Below are positions 45,177 to 54,950 of a DNA stretch of 64,000 nt, piece by piece. Below the pieces are notes generated by a model. It was given only the letters and a program-made list of their open reading frames with translations, was not told where the DNA came from and made no database searches. The position numbers and the translations under genes were made by a program. Location: positions 301,001 to 365,000 of the forward strand of contig NZ_CP123622.1 in assembly GCF_029873255.1 (NCBI RefSeq), read 5' to 3'. Origin of the DNA: Pigmentibacter sp. JX0631 (GTDB taxonomy: Bacteria > Bdellovibrionota_B > Oligoflexia > Silvanigrellales > Silvanigrellaceae). The stretch's first letter is position 1, and each line of letters begins with the position of its first letter.

Positions 45177-46190
45177 GTGGAAAATTTTGAAGACTTTATA
45201 GCTGAGTTAAAAAAAGAAAATTCCCCCGAGGAAGTAAATCGCAACACAACTCGATATAATGAAGAAATTATTCCTTTTTATAAAAATCATGGGATTACTG
45301 AAGAATTTAAAGGCGTAGATGATTTACTAATTACTTGCAAAACATTTCATGCAAAAAATCCTGTTGCAAAAGTTATTTTATGTACAGGTTACAACGAGTC
45401 TTATTTAAAGTATTGTGAATTTATTCATAATTTATACGAAATGGATATTTCAGTTTATTGTTTTGATCATCGTGGCCAAGGTTTTTCAGGACGATTTTTA
45501 AATCAACAAAATCGAGGATATGTTGATAAGTTTTCTAATTACATAAATGATTTAAGTTTCTTCTTTGAACATGTGTCTAGCAATGAAAAAAATTTACCAA
45601 TTTTTATAATAGCTCATTCAATGGGCGGAGCAATTACAGCTCTTGCAGTAAATCAAAAAAAAGTAAATCCTAATGGAATTATACTTTGCGCTCCCATGTT
45701 TGAAATTATGCTTGCCCCATATCATTTTTTAGAACTTCCCATTTTTTATTTATCACGTCTTTTTTGTAAAATTAATTTAGATAAAAAATATGCTATTGGA
45801 CAAGCAGATTGTATTCCTTTTCGCCCTTTTGCAGGAAACGATGTTACTCATAGTTTATTTAGATATAATGTGTGGAGAAAACATATTTCTGAAATTGATG
45901 ATTTACAATTAGGTGGACCAACATACGGGTGGTTAAAAGAAAGCATAAATGCTTCCATTTACGCAAGACATATTAATAATTTACATAATGTACCCTGCTT
46001 ACTTATTCAAGCGCAAGAGGACACAGTAGTAAGAAATTCTGCACATCAACTTTTTCTAAAAAATAATCCTCATTGTGAATTTGAATCCATTGAATTTGCA
46101 AAACATGAAATATTAATGGAAGCCGATGTAATAAGAAATAGAGCATTATATTTAATTCAAAACTTTATTACAAAAAAAATTGGAAAATAA
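45177..46190 (+). CDS. Alpha/beta hydrolase, lysophospholipase-like
   Basis: The 337-residue protein follows the Hydrolase_4 (PldB/monoglyceride lipase) pattern. VYCFDHRGQGFSGR gives the first loop, and the nucleophile Ser is in AHSMGGAI at about residue 147. LLIQAQEDTVVRNSAH contains the acid Asp, and the catalytic His is in FAKHEILME. There is no signal peptide. A GTG start with AAGG upstream is used. It may act on membrane lipids or monoglycerides. Its 3' end faces the RHS gene with a shared hairpin between. Confidence 0.85.
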   Translation: MENFEDFIAELKKENSPEEVNRNTTRYNEEIIPFYKNHGITEEFKGVDDLLITCKTFHAKNPVAKVILCTGYNESYLKYCEFIHNLYEMDISVYCFDHRGQGFSGRFLNQQNRGYVDKFSNYINDLSFFFEHVSSNEKNLPIFIIAHSMGGAITALAVNQKKVNPNGIILCAPMFEIMLAPYHFLELPIFYLSRLFCKINLDKKYAIGQADCIPFRPFAGNDVTHSLFRYNVWRKHISEIDDLQLGGPTYGWLKESINASIYARHINNLHNVPCLLIQAQEDTVVRNSAHQLFLKNNPHCEFESIEFAKHEILMEADVIRNRALYLIQNFITKKIGK

Positions 46191-46203
46191 TTTTATTTAA
46201 AAT

Positions 46204-46231
46204 AAAAAAGCCAAAAGTTAGTTCTTTTGGC
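46204..46231 (-). terminator. Terminator of the RHS gene
   Basis: An 8-bp stem (GCCAAAAG with CTTTTGGC, 6-base loop) is followed on the minus strand by six T. On the plus strand the sequence after the stem is only AT-rich, so it serves mainly the RHS gene, 34 bases after its stop. Confidence 0.75.
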
Positions 46232-46264
46232 ATTAAATATTTATTTCTTTAGCTAAATTATTTA

Positions 46265-49200
46265 TTATTTAACTTTCGTAATATCAAGTACAACCTCGTC
46301 AAATCTATGCGATTCGAATAAAAATTGACGAATTGCGCCCGTTCCATCGGTTGTAGGATCCATTGCTCTACCAGATTGAGCAGCCATTCTAGCTCGTGCA
46401 TCCATTTGATTAAATAGTTCAACTTTACCACCCACAGAAGATGCCTTAGCAGGGGCATTAATAAACGAAACAGGCGGCCTTACTATCACTTGCTCTGGTC
46501 TTACTAACCCAGGTAGTTCTGTCACTACTGTAGAATTTACCCGATTAGTTAAGTTACTTGGAGTAACAACAGTAAAAAATCCGTTTCTAGCCTCATGAGT
46601 TCTAATCGTAGGTAACGATTCAACTGTAGCAAAATCATAGTTAGGAATTATCTCAACATTTTCATTAAATCTTACATTTTTTACTGGTTTAAAAGCTTTT
46701 GTTGCTTCATCATCAAGATAAAATGTACTGCCTAGTTTTGCTGAACCCGTAAAACTCACTCCGATACCACTTAAGAAGGACACTATACCGAGTGCTAGTG
46801 ATATATAGCCCAAAATAGTAGCTGTTTCAGCATATCTTACGGCCATATCTTTATCACCAGCTTGAGCCGCCTCATATGCTTTATGCTCATATATAGAAGA
46901 AGCAATACCTGTTCCAGCTGAAGCAACCCCCGCAATTAATGATGTTGTTGCTAATCCTATTTGCGCTCCGGTTAAAGCAGTTGCTGTAGTTGCAGCCGCA
47001 CCACCAGCAGCAGCTCCCGCTCCTGCTCCTATAAGCCCTGTAGATGTACCAAAAGTTACTACAGAAAGTGCAACTCCCAAGATAGCAAGGAAGATACCAA
47101 CGCCCATCATTGTTGCTGAAGCCGCGCTTTCTCCACTTGGATCGAATTTCATAATAGGGTTATTTTCAGCAAAAGTATAACCATTTAAACCACCTTTACC
47201 AAATGGCGAATGGACATCGTACTGCATAAAACGAGCTAATGCAGGGTTGTAGGCACGGTAACCTTGTCCAAGGAATTGATAGCCAGATTTACTATCTGTA
47301 CGTTCTCCATTGAATCCAAAACCACTCACTTTTGCTAAATTGTTATTTTCTGCTAAATTTGCTTGTTGTCCATAAGGAGTATAAACATAATTTGCTTCTA
47401 ATAATTTTCTTCCTTCATAAATTCGAATAACACTCTGTGCTTGATCTGTTAAGAAATATTGCGCATCTGTACCTTGAGCTATTTTTCCAATTACTCTTCC
47501 ACTCACTTGAAAGTAACTAGTAATTAAACCATTTGTGCTTTCATTTAAAACTCTTTGACCATTGTAATAAAATTTTGTTTCTTCATTAGTTGCTTGATCT
47601 TTTTGCGAAACCAATTTTCCATTTCCATTATAACGATATTCAGTAACTTTACCGTCTTTTACAAAAGCTTCAAGTCTATTAAAAGGAGAATATGAAAGAC
47701 TGTTTCCTTCTCCATCTTTAACTATATTTCCATCGTTATCGTATTCTAAATTAGCAGTTTGAACTCCTTTTGAAGTTGCAGTGGTATATCCAACAAGTCG
47801 ACTTGGATCTTGCGCTGAATAATTATAATTTGTGGAACTAGATGTACCATTTGCATAAGCAACTTTAACAGTTTTAATATTATTTAGACCATCAAAACTA
47901 TAATCTTCGGTAGAAATAGTTTGACCATTTTGATCGCTAGGGCAAGCAGTTCCACTACACATATAACTAATTAAATTGTTATATCTATCATATGAATATG
48001 ATTCTCTAGCTGAATAACCTTTATCACCTTCTTCAGTTCTTGTCCTTGAAGCAATATTCATATCTTTTCTATAAGTATAATCATACTTTAAAATTGCTTG
48101 ACCAATTTCATTTTTATTAGTCAAATTAACTAAGTTACCAATATCATCATATTCATAAATTGTTTGTGCATTATTTGGGAGTATTTTACTCTTAATTCTT
48201 GAAAAATTATCATAAAAATACTGTTCCATTTGAATATTGTTCATCTGTGTTGCTAAAATAAATTCTGATGCTTCCAGTTTCCCATTTACCTTACTGAAAT
48301 GATACTTAGTAATGTTTCCCTGGATATCTTTAATACTATCAACACTTCCTTGTAAATTATATCCATATGAAATTCGTCTATTGTCTGGATAAAGCACAGA
48401 GGATATAGAACTATCTGCATTATAAAAGTAGTTAGTTATTCCTGTATTATCTTTCATTGCAGTAATGTTTAAAGTATAAGGATCATATGTATAAGTAGTT
48501 GTATACTTACCACTTAAATCACCAGATACTTCTTTTTTTGCTAACTTATTAAATGGTGTATAAGAATATTTTATTAATTTTCCAGATCTCGTTTTTTCTG
48601 AAATCAAATTACTGGAATTATCATATTCATAATTAATTGCATTTCCTGAAGGATCAATATCCTTAATGATCAATCCTTTTTCATTATATTCTCTAGATCC
48701 AATTACATGTTCTTTAGAATTTGCTAAAATAACCGATTTTTTAGTTACTTTATCTAAGAATATTTCATCATATTCAAATTTTACTTTCCTACCATCAAGA
48801 TATTGTTCTTCTATATTTTGTCCTAATATATTGTTAAAATATTTTACAATATTCCCATTAACATCTTTTTTCTCTGAGACATTTCCAAAATTATCATATT
48901 TTAATGAACTCTCATTAATAAACACTCCAGATGGAGAAAATAATTGTGTTCGAACAGGTTTTTTAAATTCATTGTATGTTGTAATACTTGATAAAGATCT
49001 TTCCCCATTTAAAGCTTGAACAAAACTTGTTTCAGTTCTATTTACATCATTAAATATTGTGTGTTTAGTTTCACCACTTGGAGAAGTAGCTGCTATATTT
49101 CTTCCAACCATATCATATTTGTAATTAAGTTCTAATTTATATTGATTCCCCTGAACATCGTTATTATATAGAATTTCTTTTATTTTTTGACCAGTTACAC

Positions 49201-51451
49201 CGTACACAAATGATTTTATTTTTTCAATTTTTCCTGATTGAACACTTTCTTTTTGAATCTCTAATTCTCTGCCTAAAGAATCATAAATAACAACAGATTT
49301 ATATCCATTTGGAGATTGAACTAATAAAGCACTTGTACCATATCCACCAAAAGTAGAATCATTCACTTTATAACTATAAGATTTAGATAAAGTTACTGAA
49401 CTAGCAGGAGATTTTAATGACTCACGAGTTTTTCTTCCTAAAATATCATATTCTGATGATATTTCTAGTCCCTCTTTATTGAGTACTTTTTCATCTAATT
49501 TTGTATAAGCATTTTTATAAACTGCTTCACTAGATAAATATTTTCCTTTTGCAGCATAATAATTAACATTAATAATGTTTTGTGAATTATTTAATGAAAA
49601 AGAACTTTGTCTTTGTACAATTTTACATTTTCCATTTGCAGCAGAATAAAGTTTAGTAACAGATGGAAGCCCAAAGGTTTTCACTATATTTTTTGCAGTA
49701 TCTGAATTATCATACTTATGTATTTCAGTTTTATAAATTTTACCACAATTATTATCTTCTAACGTACATGCGGTTTCACTTATTTTATATATTCTTGCTT
49801 TAAGCCTTTGAAAACTGTTCCCTTGGCTATTCTTTGCATCTTCATAAGAGTAGTCAATAACTTTACTTCCTCCACCATTAATAGATTTCTCAATTTCACG
49901 GAAAGGGAAATTAACCATTTTATGATATGTTTTTTCTGGTGGTAAATAGGAAAATTCTTTTACTATTCCATTCACATCTTGAGTTTTTGTAATATTTCCA
50001 TAGTCATCAAATTCTTGTTTAATAACTTCTGAACGCTTCGAACCATTTACGTAGTAAGATGTTTTAATTTCTTTTGGAAAACTATATGTTGAATTTAAAT
50101 TATCAAAACTTTTATTTAACCAATCAGAATAAGTAAATTCTTTTACTAAGAAGAAATCACCATTTATTTTTACTTCTTCTTTAATCATTTGATGAAAGTG
50201 ATTATAAAATCTTTCTGTTGATGCTGATTGGTTATCTGGTGCTTTTTTAGTTTCTACCGTTGAATAAGTATATGTATTAGGAGTAAAAAATAATGCATCT
50301 TCACCCTCTTTATATCCGGTAAATCCTTTTGCTAAATAATTTGTATTTGTTGAGTTGTAATAGTTATAAGTAATTTCTTCTTCATTACTTTCTGTTTTTG
50401 GCAAAGAAATTGTTTTAATTTTTGCTACAGCAGGGGCAGCTGCATCCTTTTTAGCCGCTTCTAAACCACCTGATAAATAAGCTATATTTATCACAGTTCC
50501 AGTAGGATAAAAAATACTCGTAATTAAGCTATCAGTTGGAAAAGCTTTTTCTATTGGCGCTTTATAATCAAATTTAACTTCTTGTCCAAGAGGATCTGTA
50601 ATAGACGAAAGAATATTTCCGCCAGCAAATTTTTTAATTACTGTAACAGCTTTTTCGCTACCTAAATTTCTAACAAATTGCACTTCAGAATCAGATGGAT
50701 AATTAATTTCTAATTTTTTTAAATCGTTTCCATTTCCTGGATTTTTATATACGATACTTGTAAGTCTATTTCCTTTTTCATAAATAAATTCCGCACTAAA
50801 TCCTTGCACATTAGTAATTTTACGAAGATTTCCATATGCTCTATCAATTAATTCGACTTTCCCATTTTTATATGTCAAAGTAATGAAGTCTGAACCTAAC
50901 TTAACATCTAGGTCTTTTAGTTTGTAATATTTAAGTTTTCCCTTCCCTAGATCAAGTTTATATCCACCACCACTTGCTAAACTCAACATCCCACTTTTTG
51001 TGTCATAGTGAGATAAGTTTAGTGACCAACCTTTTCCTAAACTAAATGCATTTGTAAAAGATGTTGAAGTATAGTTTAAAGCCAATGATATCTCAGGATC
51101 TTCAAAACCATTACCAATAATATCCCCAATTTTATATGTAACAGAAAATGCTCCAGTACGTGGGTCTACAGTTTGAGATAAAGATTTAAAATTATAAGCA
51201 TCACTGAAAACAGTTGAATTTGAAGAATTATCTCCACTTGAAGTTTGCGCATTTGCTTGTTTAGCTCCTGCACTAATAGCTGAATTTTTTCCTAATTTTC
51301 CACTACTTACAATTTCTTTTGATGAATTATATACTATTGAAGTTAATTTAGACACACTATGCGCATAAGCATAAGATTGGAATATATTTGACAACATTAG
51401 ACCGCTACTAAAGAGGGCCGTAATTTTGGTAAATACCTGATTTCTCTTCAT
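46265..51451 (-). CDS. RHS-repeat protein with signal peptide, 1728 aa
   Basis: The protein has an N-terminal signal sequence (cleavage near AYA-H, residue 30). Dozens of YD-type repeats follow (YDxxGNLxxxxxxxG and variants, e.g. YDNDGNIVKDGEGN). The RHS-associated core is at about residues 1398-1445: GQGYRAYNPALARFMQYD, then NGYTFAENNPIMKFDPSGE. After the DPSG border come two hydrophobic segments (about residues 1450-1510 and 1530-1560) and a tail of about 150 residues with no recognised toxin motif. GAAGGTG precedes the ATG. RHS shells can enclose a C-terminal toxin; no adjacent immunity gene is evident. Confidence 0.88.
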   Translation of the reverse strand: MKRNQVFTKITALFSSGLMLSNIFQSYAYAHSVSKLTSIVYNSSKEIVSSGKLGKNSAISAGAKQANAQTSSGDNSSNSTVFSDAYNFKSLSQTVDPRTGAFSVTYKIGDIIGNGFEDPEISLALNYTSTSFTNAFSLGKGWSLNLSHYDTKSGMLSLASGGGYKLDLGKGKLKYYKLKDLDVKLGSDFITLTYKNGKVELIDRAYGNLRKITNVQGFSAEFIYEKGNRLTSIVYKNPGNGNDLKKLEINYPSDSEVQFVRNLGSEKAVTVIKKFAGGNILSSITDPLGQEVKFDYKAPIEKAFPTDSLITSIFYPTGTVINIAYLSGGLEAAKKDAAAPAVAKIKTISLPKTESNEEEITYNYYNSTNTNYLAKGFTGYKEGEDALFFTPNTYTYSTVETKKAPDNQSASTERFYNHFHQMIKEEVKINGDFFLVKEFTYSDWLNKSFDNLNSTYSFPKEIKTSYYVNGSKRSEVIKQEFDDYGNITKTQDVNGIVKEFSYLPPEKTYHKMVNFPFREIEKSINGGGSKVIDYSYEDAKNSQGNSFQRLKARIYKISETACTLEDNNCGKIYKTEIHKYDNSDTAKNIVKTFGLPSVTKLYSAANGKCKIVQRQSSFSLNNSQNIINVNYYAAKGKYLSSEAVYKNAYTKLDEKVLNKEGLEISSEYDILGRKTRESLKSPASSVTLSKSYSYKVNDSTFGGYGTSALLVQSPNGYKSVVIYDSLGRELEIQKESVQSGKIEKIKSFVYGVTGQKIKEILYNNDVQGNQYKLELNYKYDMVGRNIAATSPSGETKHTIFNDVNRTETSFVQALNGERSLSSITTYNEFKKPVRTQLFSPSGVFINESSLKYDNFGNVSEKKDVNGNIVKYFNNILGQNIEEQYLDGRKVKFEYDEIFLDKVTKKSVILANSKEHVIGSREYNEKGLIIKDIDPSGNAINYEYDNSSNLISEKTRSGKLIKYSYTPFNKLAKKEVSGDLSGKYTTTYTYDPYTLNITAMKDNTGITNYFYNADSSISSVLYPDNRRISYGYNLQGSVDSIKDIQGNITKYHFSKVNGKLEASEFILATQMNNIQMEQYFYDNFSRIKSKILPNNAQTIYEYDDIGNLVNLTNKNEIGQAILKYDYTYRKDMNIASRTRTEEGDKGYSARESYSYDRYNNLISYMCSGTACPSDQNGQTISTEDYSFDGLNNIKTVKVAYANGTSSSTNYNYSAQDPSRLVGYTTATSKGVQTANLEYDNDGNIVKDGEGNSLSYSPFNRLEAFVKDGKVTEYRYNGNGKLVSQKDQATNEETKFYYNGQRVLNESTNGLITSYFQVSGRVIGKIAQGTDAQYFLTDQAQSVIRIYEGRKLLEANYVYTPYGQQANLAENNNLAKVSGFGFNGERTDSKSGYQFLGQGYRAYNPALARFMQYDVHSPFGKGGLNGYTFAENNPIMKFDPSGESAASATMMGVGIFLAILGVALSVVTFGTSTGLIGAGAGAAAGGAAATTATALTGAQIGLATTSLIAGVASAGTGIASSIYEHKAYEAAQAGDKDMAVRYAETATILGYISLALGIVSFLSGIGVSFTGSAKLGSTFYLDDEATKAFKPVKNVRFNENVEIIPNYDFATVESLPTIRTHEARNGFFTVVTPSNLTNRVNSTVVTELPGLVRPEQVIVRPPVSFINAPAKASSVGGKVELFNQMDARARMAAQSGRAMDPTTDGTGAIRQFLFESHRFDEVVLDITKVK

Positions 51452-51632
51452 ATTTCACCTTCTTAATTTAAAATAAAAAAATCTTTTTTTTCCAATGATT
51501 TCAATAAAAAGACAATTATTCATAAAATAATAATGGTTACAAATTGATTATGTAGCTATTAAAATACCTTAATACTAGGAAGAGAAAGTTTTAGTCTTTG
51601 AATAATTTGAGAAAAATACAAATAAAAATAGG

Positions 51633-52472
51633 TTATATCATATATAAAGGAACGGTTTTCGAAATTGATTTGACTAACTGCATTACAGTTTCCTTACTAA
51701 GTCCTAATCTCTCTATTAGCATTGGATGAACCCTTAATTCAGTATGATAATTCTCAAAACCGCATGAAAAACGATGCGCCAGAACATCAGAAAGCTCTAA
51801 TATATTGATTTCTTTATTTAAAAATTCAACTCTATAGGGTCTGAGCTTTTCTTTTGTGTGATGGAAACGTATGATATTTAATACATTTTGATTAAAACCC
51901 CAGTTTTGTAACAAATCTGATCCCAAAATGTCGTGCGTCATTACTTGTAACTTTGTTTCCGCAGTATAAAAATTAATTTTATCTGCTTGGCAGCAATTTA
52001 CTATGTCTTGCATAATTTCACGTTGCATTACAGCCCTTATTAATAAACCCACATCATGAAATGCACCAGCAAGCATGAGATCATTTGCTGTACTTAAATT
52101 AAGAAGTTTCCCAATTTCAAATGCAAATTTAGAGACACAAACAGAATGCAAATTAAAATTCTTTAAGGAAAAAAAACCTATATCCTCAAATTTTGGGAAT
52201 TTACTATAGTATTCTGATGTTAATAAAACTGTTAAGTTAACGATTCCTAACCGAATGATAGCTTGTTTTAGGTCATCAGTGACTATTCCTTTGCTATAAT
52301 GCTGAGAATTTGCAACATCTAGTACTTTTTTAAACATACTAAGATCTTTAGATATTTTATCAGTAATAGCATCATAAGAAATTTCGTTTTTATAAATTGC
52401 TGAAAGACAGCTGACAATGTTTTCACTTAGAGAAGGTAACACAAAAGCAGAATTTGTATTTTTCATTTTCAC
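51633..52472 (-). CDS. HDOD domain protein
   Basis: The 279-residue protein matches the HDOD pattern, an HD-related signalling domain that usually lacks full catalysis. LPSLSENIVSCLSAIYKNE and DLSMFKKVLDVANSQHYS are followed by LKQAIIRLGIVNLTVLL. LMLAGAFHDVGLLI holds a remaining His-Asp pair, with HDILGSDLLQNWG and IRFHHT after it. Such proteins join regulation of motility, biofilm or signalling. The start is ATG 52472 or 52466. The ribosome site is weak. RHS lies downstream on the same strand after 181 bases. Confidence 0.85.
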   Translation of the reverse strand: MKMKNTNSAFVLPSLSENIVSCLSAIYKNEISYDAITDKISKDLSMFKKVLDVANSQHYSKGIVTDDLKQAIIRLGIVNLTVLLTSEYYSKFPKFEDIGFFSLKNFNLHSVCVSKFAFEIGKLLNLSTANDLMLAGAFHDVGLLIRAVMQREIMQDIVNCCQADKINFYTAETKLQVMTHDILGSDLLQNWGFNQNVLNIIRFHHTKEKLRPYRVEFLNKEINILELSDVLAHRFSCGFENYHTELRVHPMLIERLGLSKETVMQLVKSISKTVPLYMI

Positions 52473-52563
52473 TACTCACTGGTAATATTTTAAGCACTTG
52501 ATCTATTTATAATACTATAAAAAAAAAAAAATTTAAATAAGTTACTTTTTTGTTCATAAAAAT

Positions 52564-52597
52564 ACATATTTTTCTAAAATATGTAACTTTTTTTTTA
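52564..52597 (+). terminator. Orphan terminator-like hairpin in a divergent gap
   Basis: A 9-bp perfect stem (ACATATTTT with AAAATATGT, 3-base loop) is followed after AAC by ten T. No plus-strand gene ends before it: the HDOD gene starts leftward at 52472 and the next plus gene begins at 52708. It may end a short unannotated RNA or act as a leader attenuator. Confidence 0.5.
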
Positions 52598-52707
52598 TTA
52601 TTTAGTGTTTTACAAAATTTAAGTCTCAAGCTAATGCTTCCAAAGATTGTCTAGGTAAAAACTTAGGTTATCACAAATTTTATTAAAACCATACTTAGAG
52701 GAAAATA

Positions 52708-53253
52708 ATGAAAAATTTTTTTATCATCATGCTTTGTGCGATTGTAACTTTATGTATAATATGGCCTTTTTCAGATAAAATCGCCTATCATTTTTTAAGT
52801 AATAATTCAGAACTTATTCCCAAAGAAGCTAAAGAAAAAAAAGAACTTTTGTTTTATAAATACTCTAGTAATCATACATTTGAAGATGGCTATCGGGTAA
52901 AGTTAAATCAATCTGAAAATTTGGATATAAAACAGTTAGTTGCGAAAAGTTTTAAAAACTCTCCAGATATTTTATTGGACTATTTTGGCGTGAAAGATTT
53001 ATCAGAAAATGAAATCGTCCAAAAAATATTAAATTATGAAAAAATAAATTTTTTTAAAGTAATTGATTATAATGAAAATGAAGTTTTACTGGGTGAAAAA
53101 GGCGATGAGTTTTTTTATCTTTCATATTCAGTTCATACTATTAATAATGAAAAATACTTTGAAGTTCGTTCTAGCACAAATTACTGGTATATTAGTATAA
53201 TTAAGCCATTTCATGTATACATAATGATGGGTTTTTTGAAATTTTTAAGCTAG
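52708..53253 (+). CDS. Membrane-anchored hypothetical protein (181 aa)
   Basis: The N terminus (NFFIIMLCAIVTLCIIWPF) is an uncleaved membrane anchor or signal. The rest is hydrophilic, with aromatic-rich strands (FFKVIDYNENEVLLGEKGDEFFYLSYSV would be its core) and a hydrophobic end (VYIMMGFLKFLS). GAGG lies upstream of the ATG. I recognise no family. It is likely on the periplasmic face. Confidence 0.6.
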   Translation: MKNFFIIMLCAIVTLCIIWPFSDKIAYHFLSNNSELIPKEAKEKKELLFYKYSSNHTFEDGYRVKLNQSENLDIKQLVAKSFKNSPDILLDYFGVKDLSENEIVQKILNYEKINFFKVIDYNENEVLLGEKGDEFFYLSYSVHTINNEKYFEVRSSTNYWYISIIKPFHVYIMMGFLKFLS

Positions 53254-53852
53254 TAATTAATTACTTTAACTTAACAAATCTTAGAGTTACCCCAGAATTC
53301 GCCATACGAGTAAAGCAAATTTAAACCACAAATCTATATATATTTAATGGAATATTTTTTGTTTATTTTTATTATGTAACAAGAAATTAATGATTTTTTT
53401 GCATTACTAGAAACATTTAAAACAATAATATCAGAAAGATATGTTTTTATTGTATAATATACAATTATAAAAGCTCTTTAAAAATAAGCATAACTTTAAG
53501 TTATAAATGATTTTTTTAACATTATTATAAATTTTTATCTTATTTTTAAAAGATATTTTAATATATTTTATCGTATTTTTCTTTAAAAAAGACATAATCT
53601 TTAATTATATATTTAAATTTAGATATAATATCTTTTATATAAATTTCATTAATTTTACATAAAAATAGATATTTTAATTAATAAAATTAACAGATTAAAA
53701 AATCATATTTTTTTTTAATTATTTTATTTACTATTAACTACAAGTTTACTATTGAAAACAAGATAAAATTCTGTCAAATAAAACAATCTGTCATTACTCT
53801 TAAATGAATTTTTTATGACAATTTTCCAAGTTTTTTTTATAGAGGATTAAAA
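53254..53852. other. 599-bp extremely AT-rich intergenic region
   Basis: No gene, RNA or clear repeat was found. It is made mostly of A/T runs with no frame of useful length. It separates the membrane protein from the lipoprotein cluster and must hold the promoter of the gene at 53853. Very AT-rich stretches like this are typical sites for xenogeneic silencers and recent insertions, but no element borders were seen. Confidence 0.5.
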
Positions 53853-54455
53853 ATGAATATTAAAGTAACTTTATTTACTTTTATTACTGTTGGCTCTTTA
53901 ACAATTTTGACAAGTTGTTTTTCACATAAGAGTGATGATAATCAATCAAATAAACCTTCTTCACAAAATATTCCAGACCAAAACATTAAATTAATTCATG
54001 CTATGTGTGGAGCTCACTCTTTAGCTGGTAATTCAATAAACCCATACGATCCTTATGATCCATACGATCCTTACGATCCATATAATCCTTATGCTACCAA
54101 ATTTCCTTTCGGCGCTAATCATTCTTATCAAATAGTTATTTTAAATAACAAAGCGTCACTAATTTATGAAAATACTTCCGCTGGAGTAGTTTGCAAGTAT
54201 TCAGAACCTATTATTTTAACTAAGAATAGTAATCAGCTAACAATCAGCACTAATGGCTCAATTATTGAAGATACGGCAAACCATGCTTCTTGTGCTAGAA
54301 TTTCAAATTCATTAGTTAATGATTTGGGATTTAATGATACCTATACTTTTACTCAGAATACTACTGAAACCGTACTAACTTCGACTTCAGTTAATTTTTG
54401 CTCTAAATATGGTTATCCTATTGATCTAGTTACCTTCACTTTTAGAAATAATTAG
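53853..54455 (+). CDS. Lipoprotein with PYD repeats
   Basis: The 200-residue protein has a lipobox (LTSC, Cys at about residue 23). A hydrophilic stretch and MCGAHSLAGN precede a PYD repeat at residues 64-81. A C-terminal region of about 110 residues has beta-type alternation and four Cys (VVCKY, ASCARIS, FCSKYG and the earlier MCG). AGAGG lies upstream of the ATG. I recognise no family. A strong inverted repeat after the stop ends the transcript. It is the first of a lipoprotein-rich cluster. Confidence 0.7.
   Translation: MNIKVTLFTFITVGSLTILTSCFSHKSDDNQSNKPSSQNIPDQNIKLIHAMCGAHSLAGNSINPYDPYDPYDPYDPYNPYATKFPFGANHSYQIVILNNKASLIYENTSAGVVCKYSEPIILTKNSNQLTISTNGSIIEDTANHASCARISNSLVNDLGFNDTYTFTQNTTETVLTSTSVNFCSKYGYPIDLVTFTFRNN
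54042..54092 (+). repeat. 9-bp tandem repeat coding PYD units
   Basis: Five 9-bp units code PYD, PYD, PYD, PYD and PYN, with one further PY. Alternating codon use gives an 18-bp higher period. The unit count could vary by slippage. Confidence 0.85.
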
Positions 54456-54950
54456 TAAAATTAATTATTTAACATATCAGATTTAATAAATTTAAGTCAT
54501 ACATAACTTTAAATCTGATACTTTTATTGTTATGCTTCTAAACTAAATCTAGCACTTTAAGCAAGTTACCTGTTTATTAGTATTGATATTCCAAATTTCT
54601 TTTTATTCTAAATTGTCTTGACTTTCTTTAAGTGTAATTTTTTTGGACACATCATAGTAAGATTAAAAATAAAAAATCTTACTATTTATATGCATAACTA
54701 CATAATATTAGTAATTTATTTTATTTTTTTGATTAATAAGCTGATAATAAATAGCTAATTGAATACCTTTTAACTACTTATTAACAGGTTTTTCCTACTA
54801 TTTTGAAGATATAAAATGTATAATTTTATTACATTTTTAATAGCAGTTTTTAATATTAATAAATTATGAAAAATTGATTAAGAAATAAATTTTGGTAATC
54901 TATACATAATTTATTTAAACAAAAATAATTTAACAATTTATTGAGGTTAT
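54456..54950. other. 495-bp intergenic region, terminator only
   Basis: Apart from the terminator hairpin at its left end, I see no gene, RNA or repeat. It is AT-rich and leads to the GAGG ribosome site of the next lipoprotein. Confidence 0.5.
54475..54530 (+). terminator. Terminator of the PYD-repeat lipoprotein gene
   Basis: A 12-bp perfect stem (TATCAGATTTAA with TTAAATCTGATA) has a 22-base loop and is followed by CTTTTATTGTT. The loop is long and the T run interrupted. Confidence 0.6.

Noticed and set aside
53254..53852. A CRISPR array or origin in the AT-rich gap
   Set aside because: No regular direct repeats, DnaA-box cluster or conserved replication gene is present.
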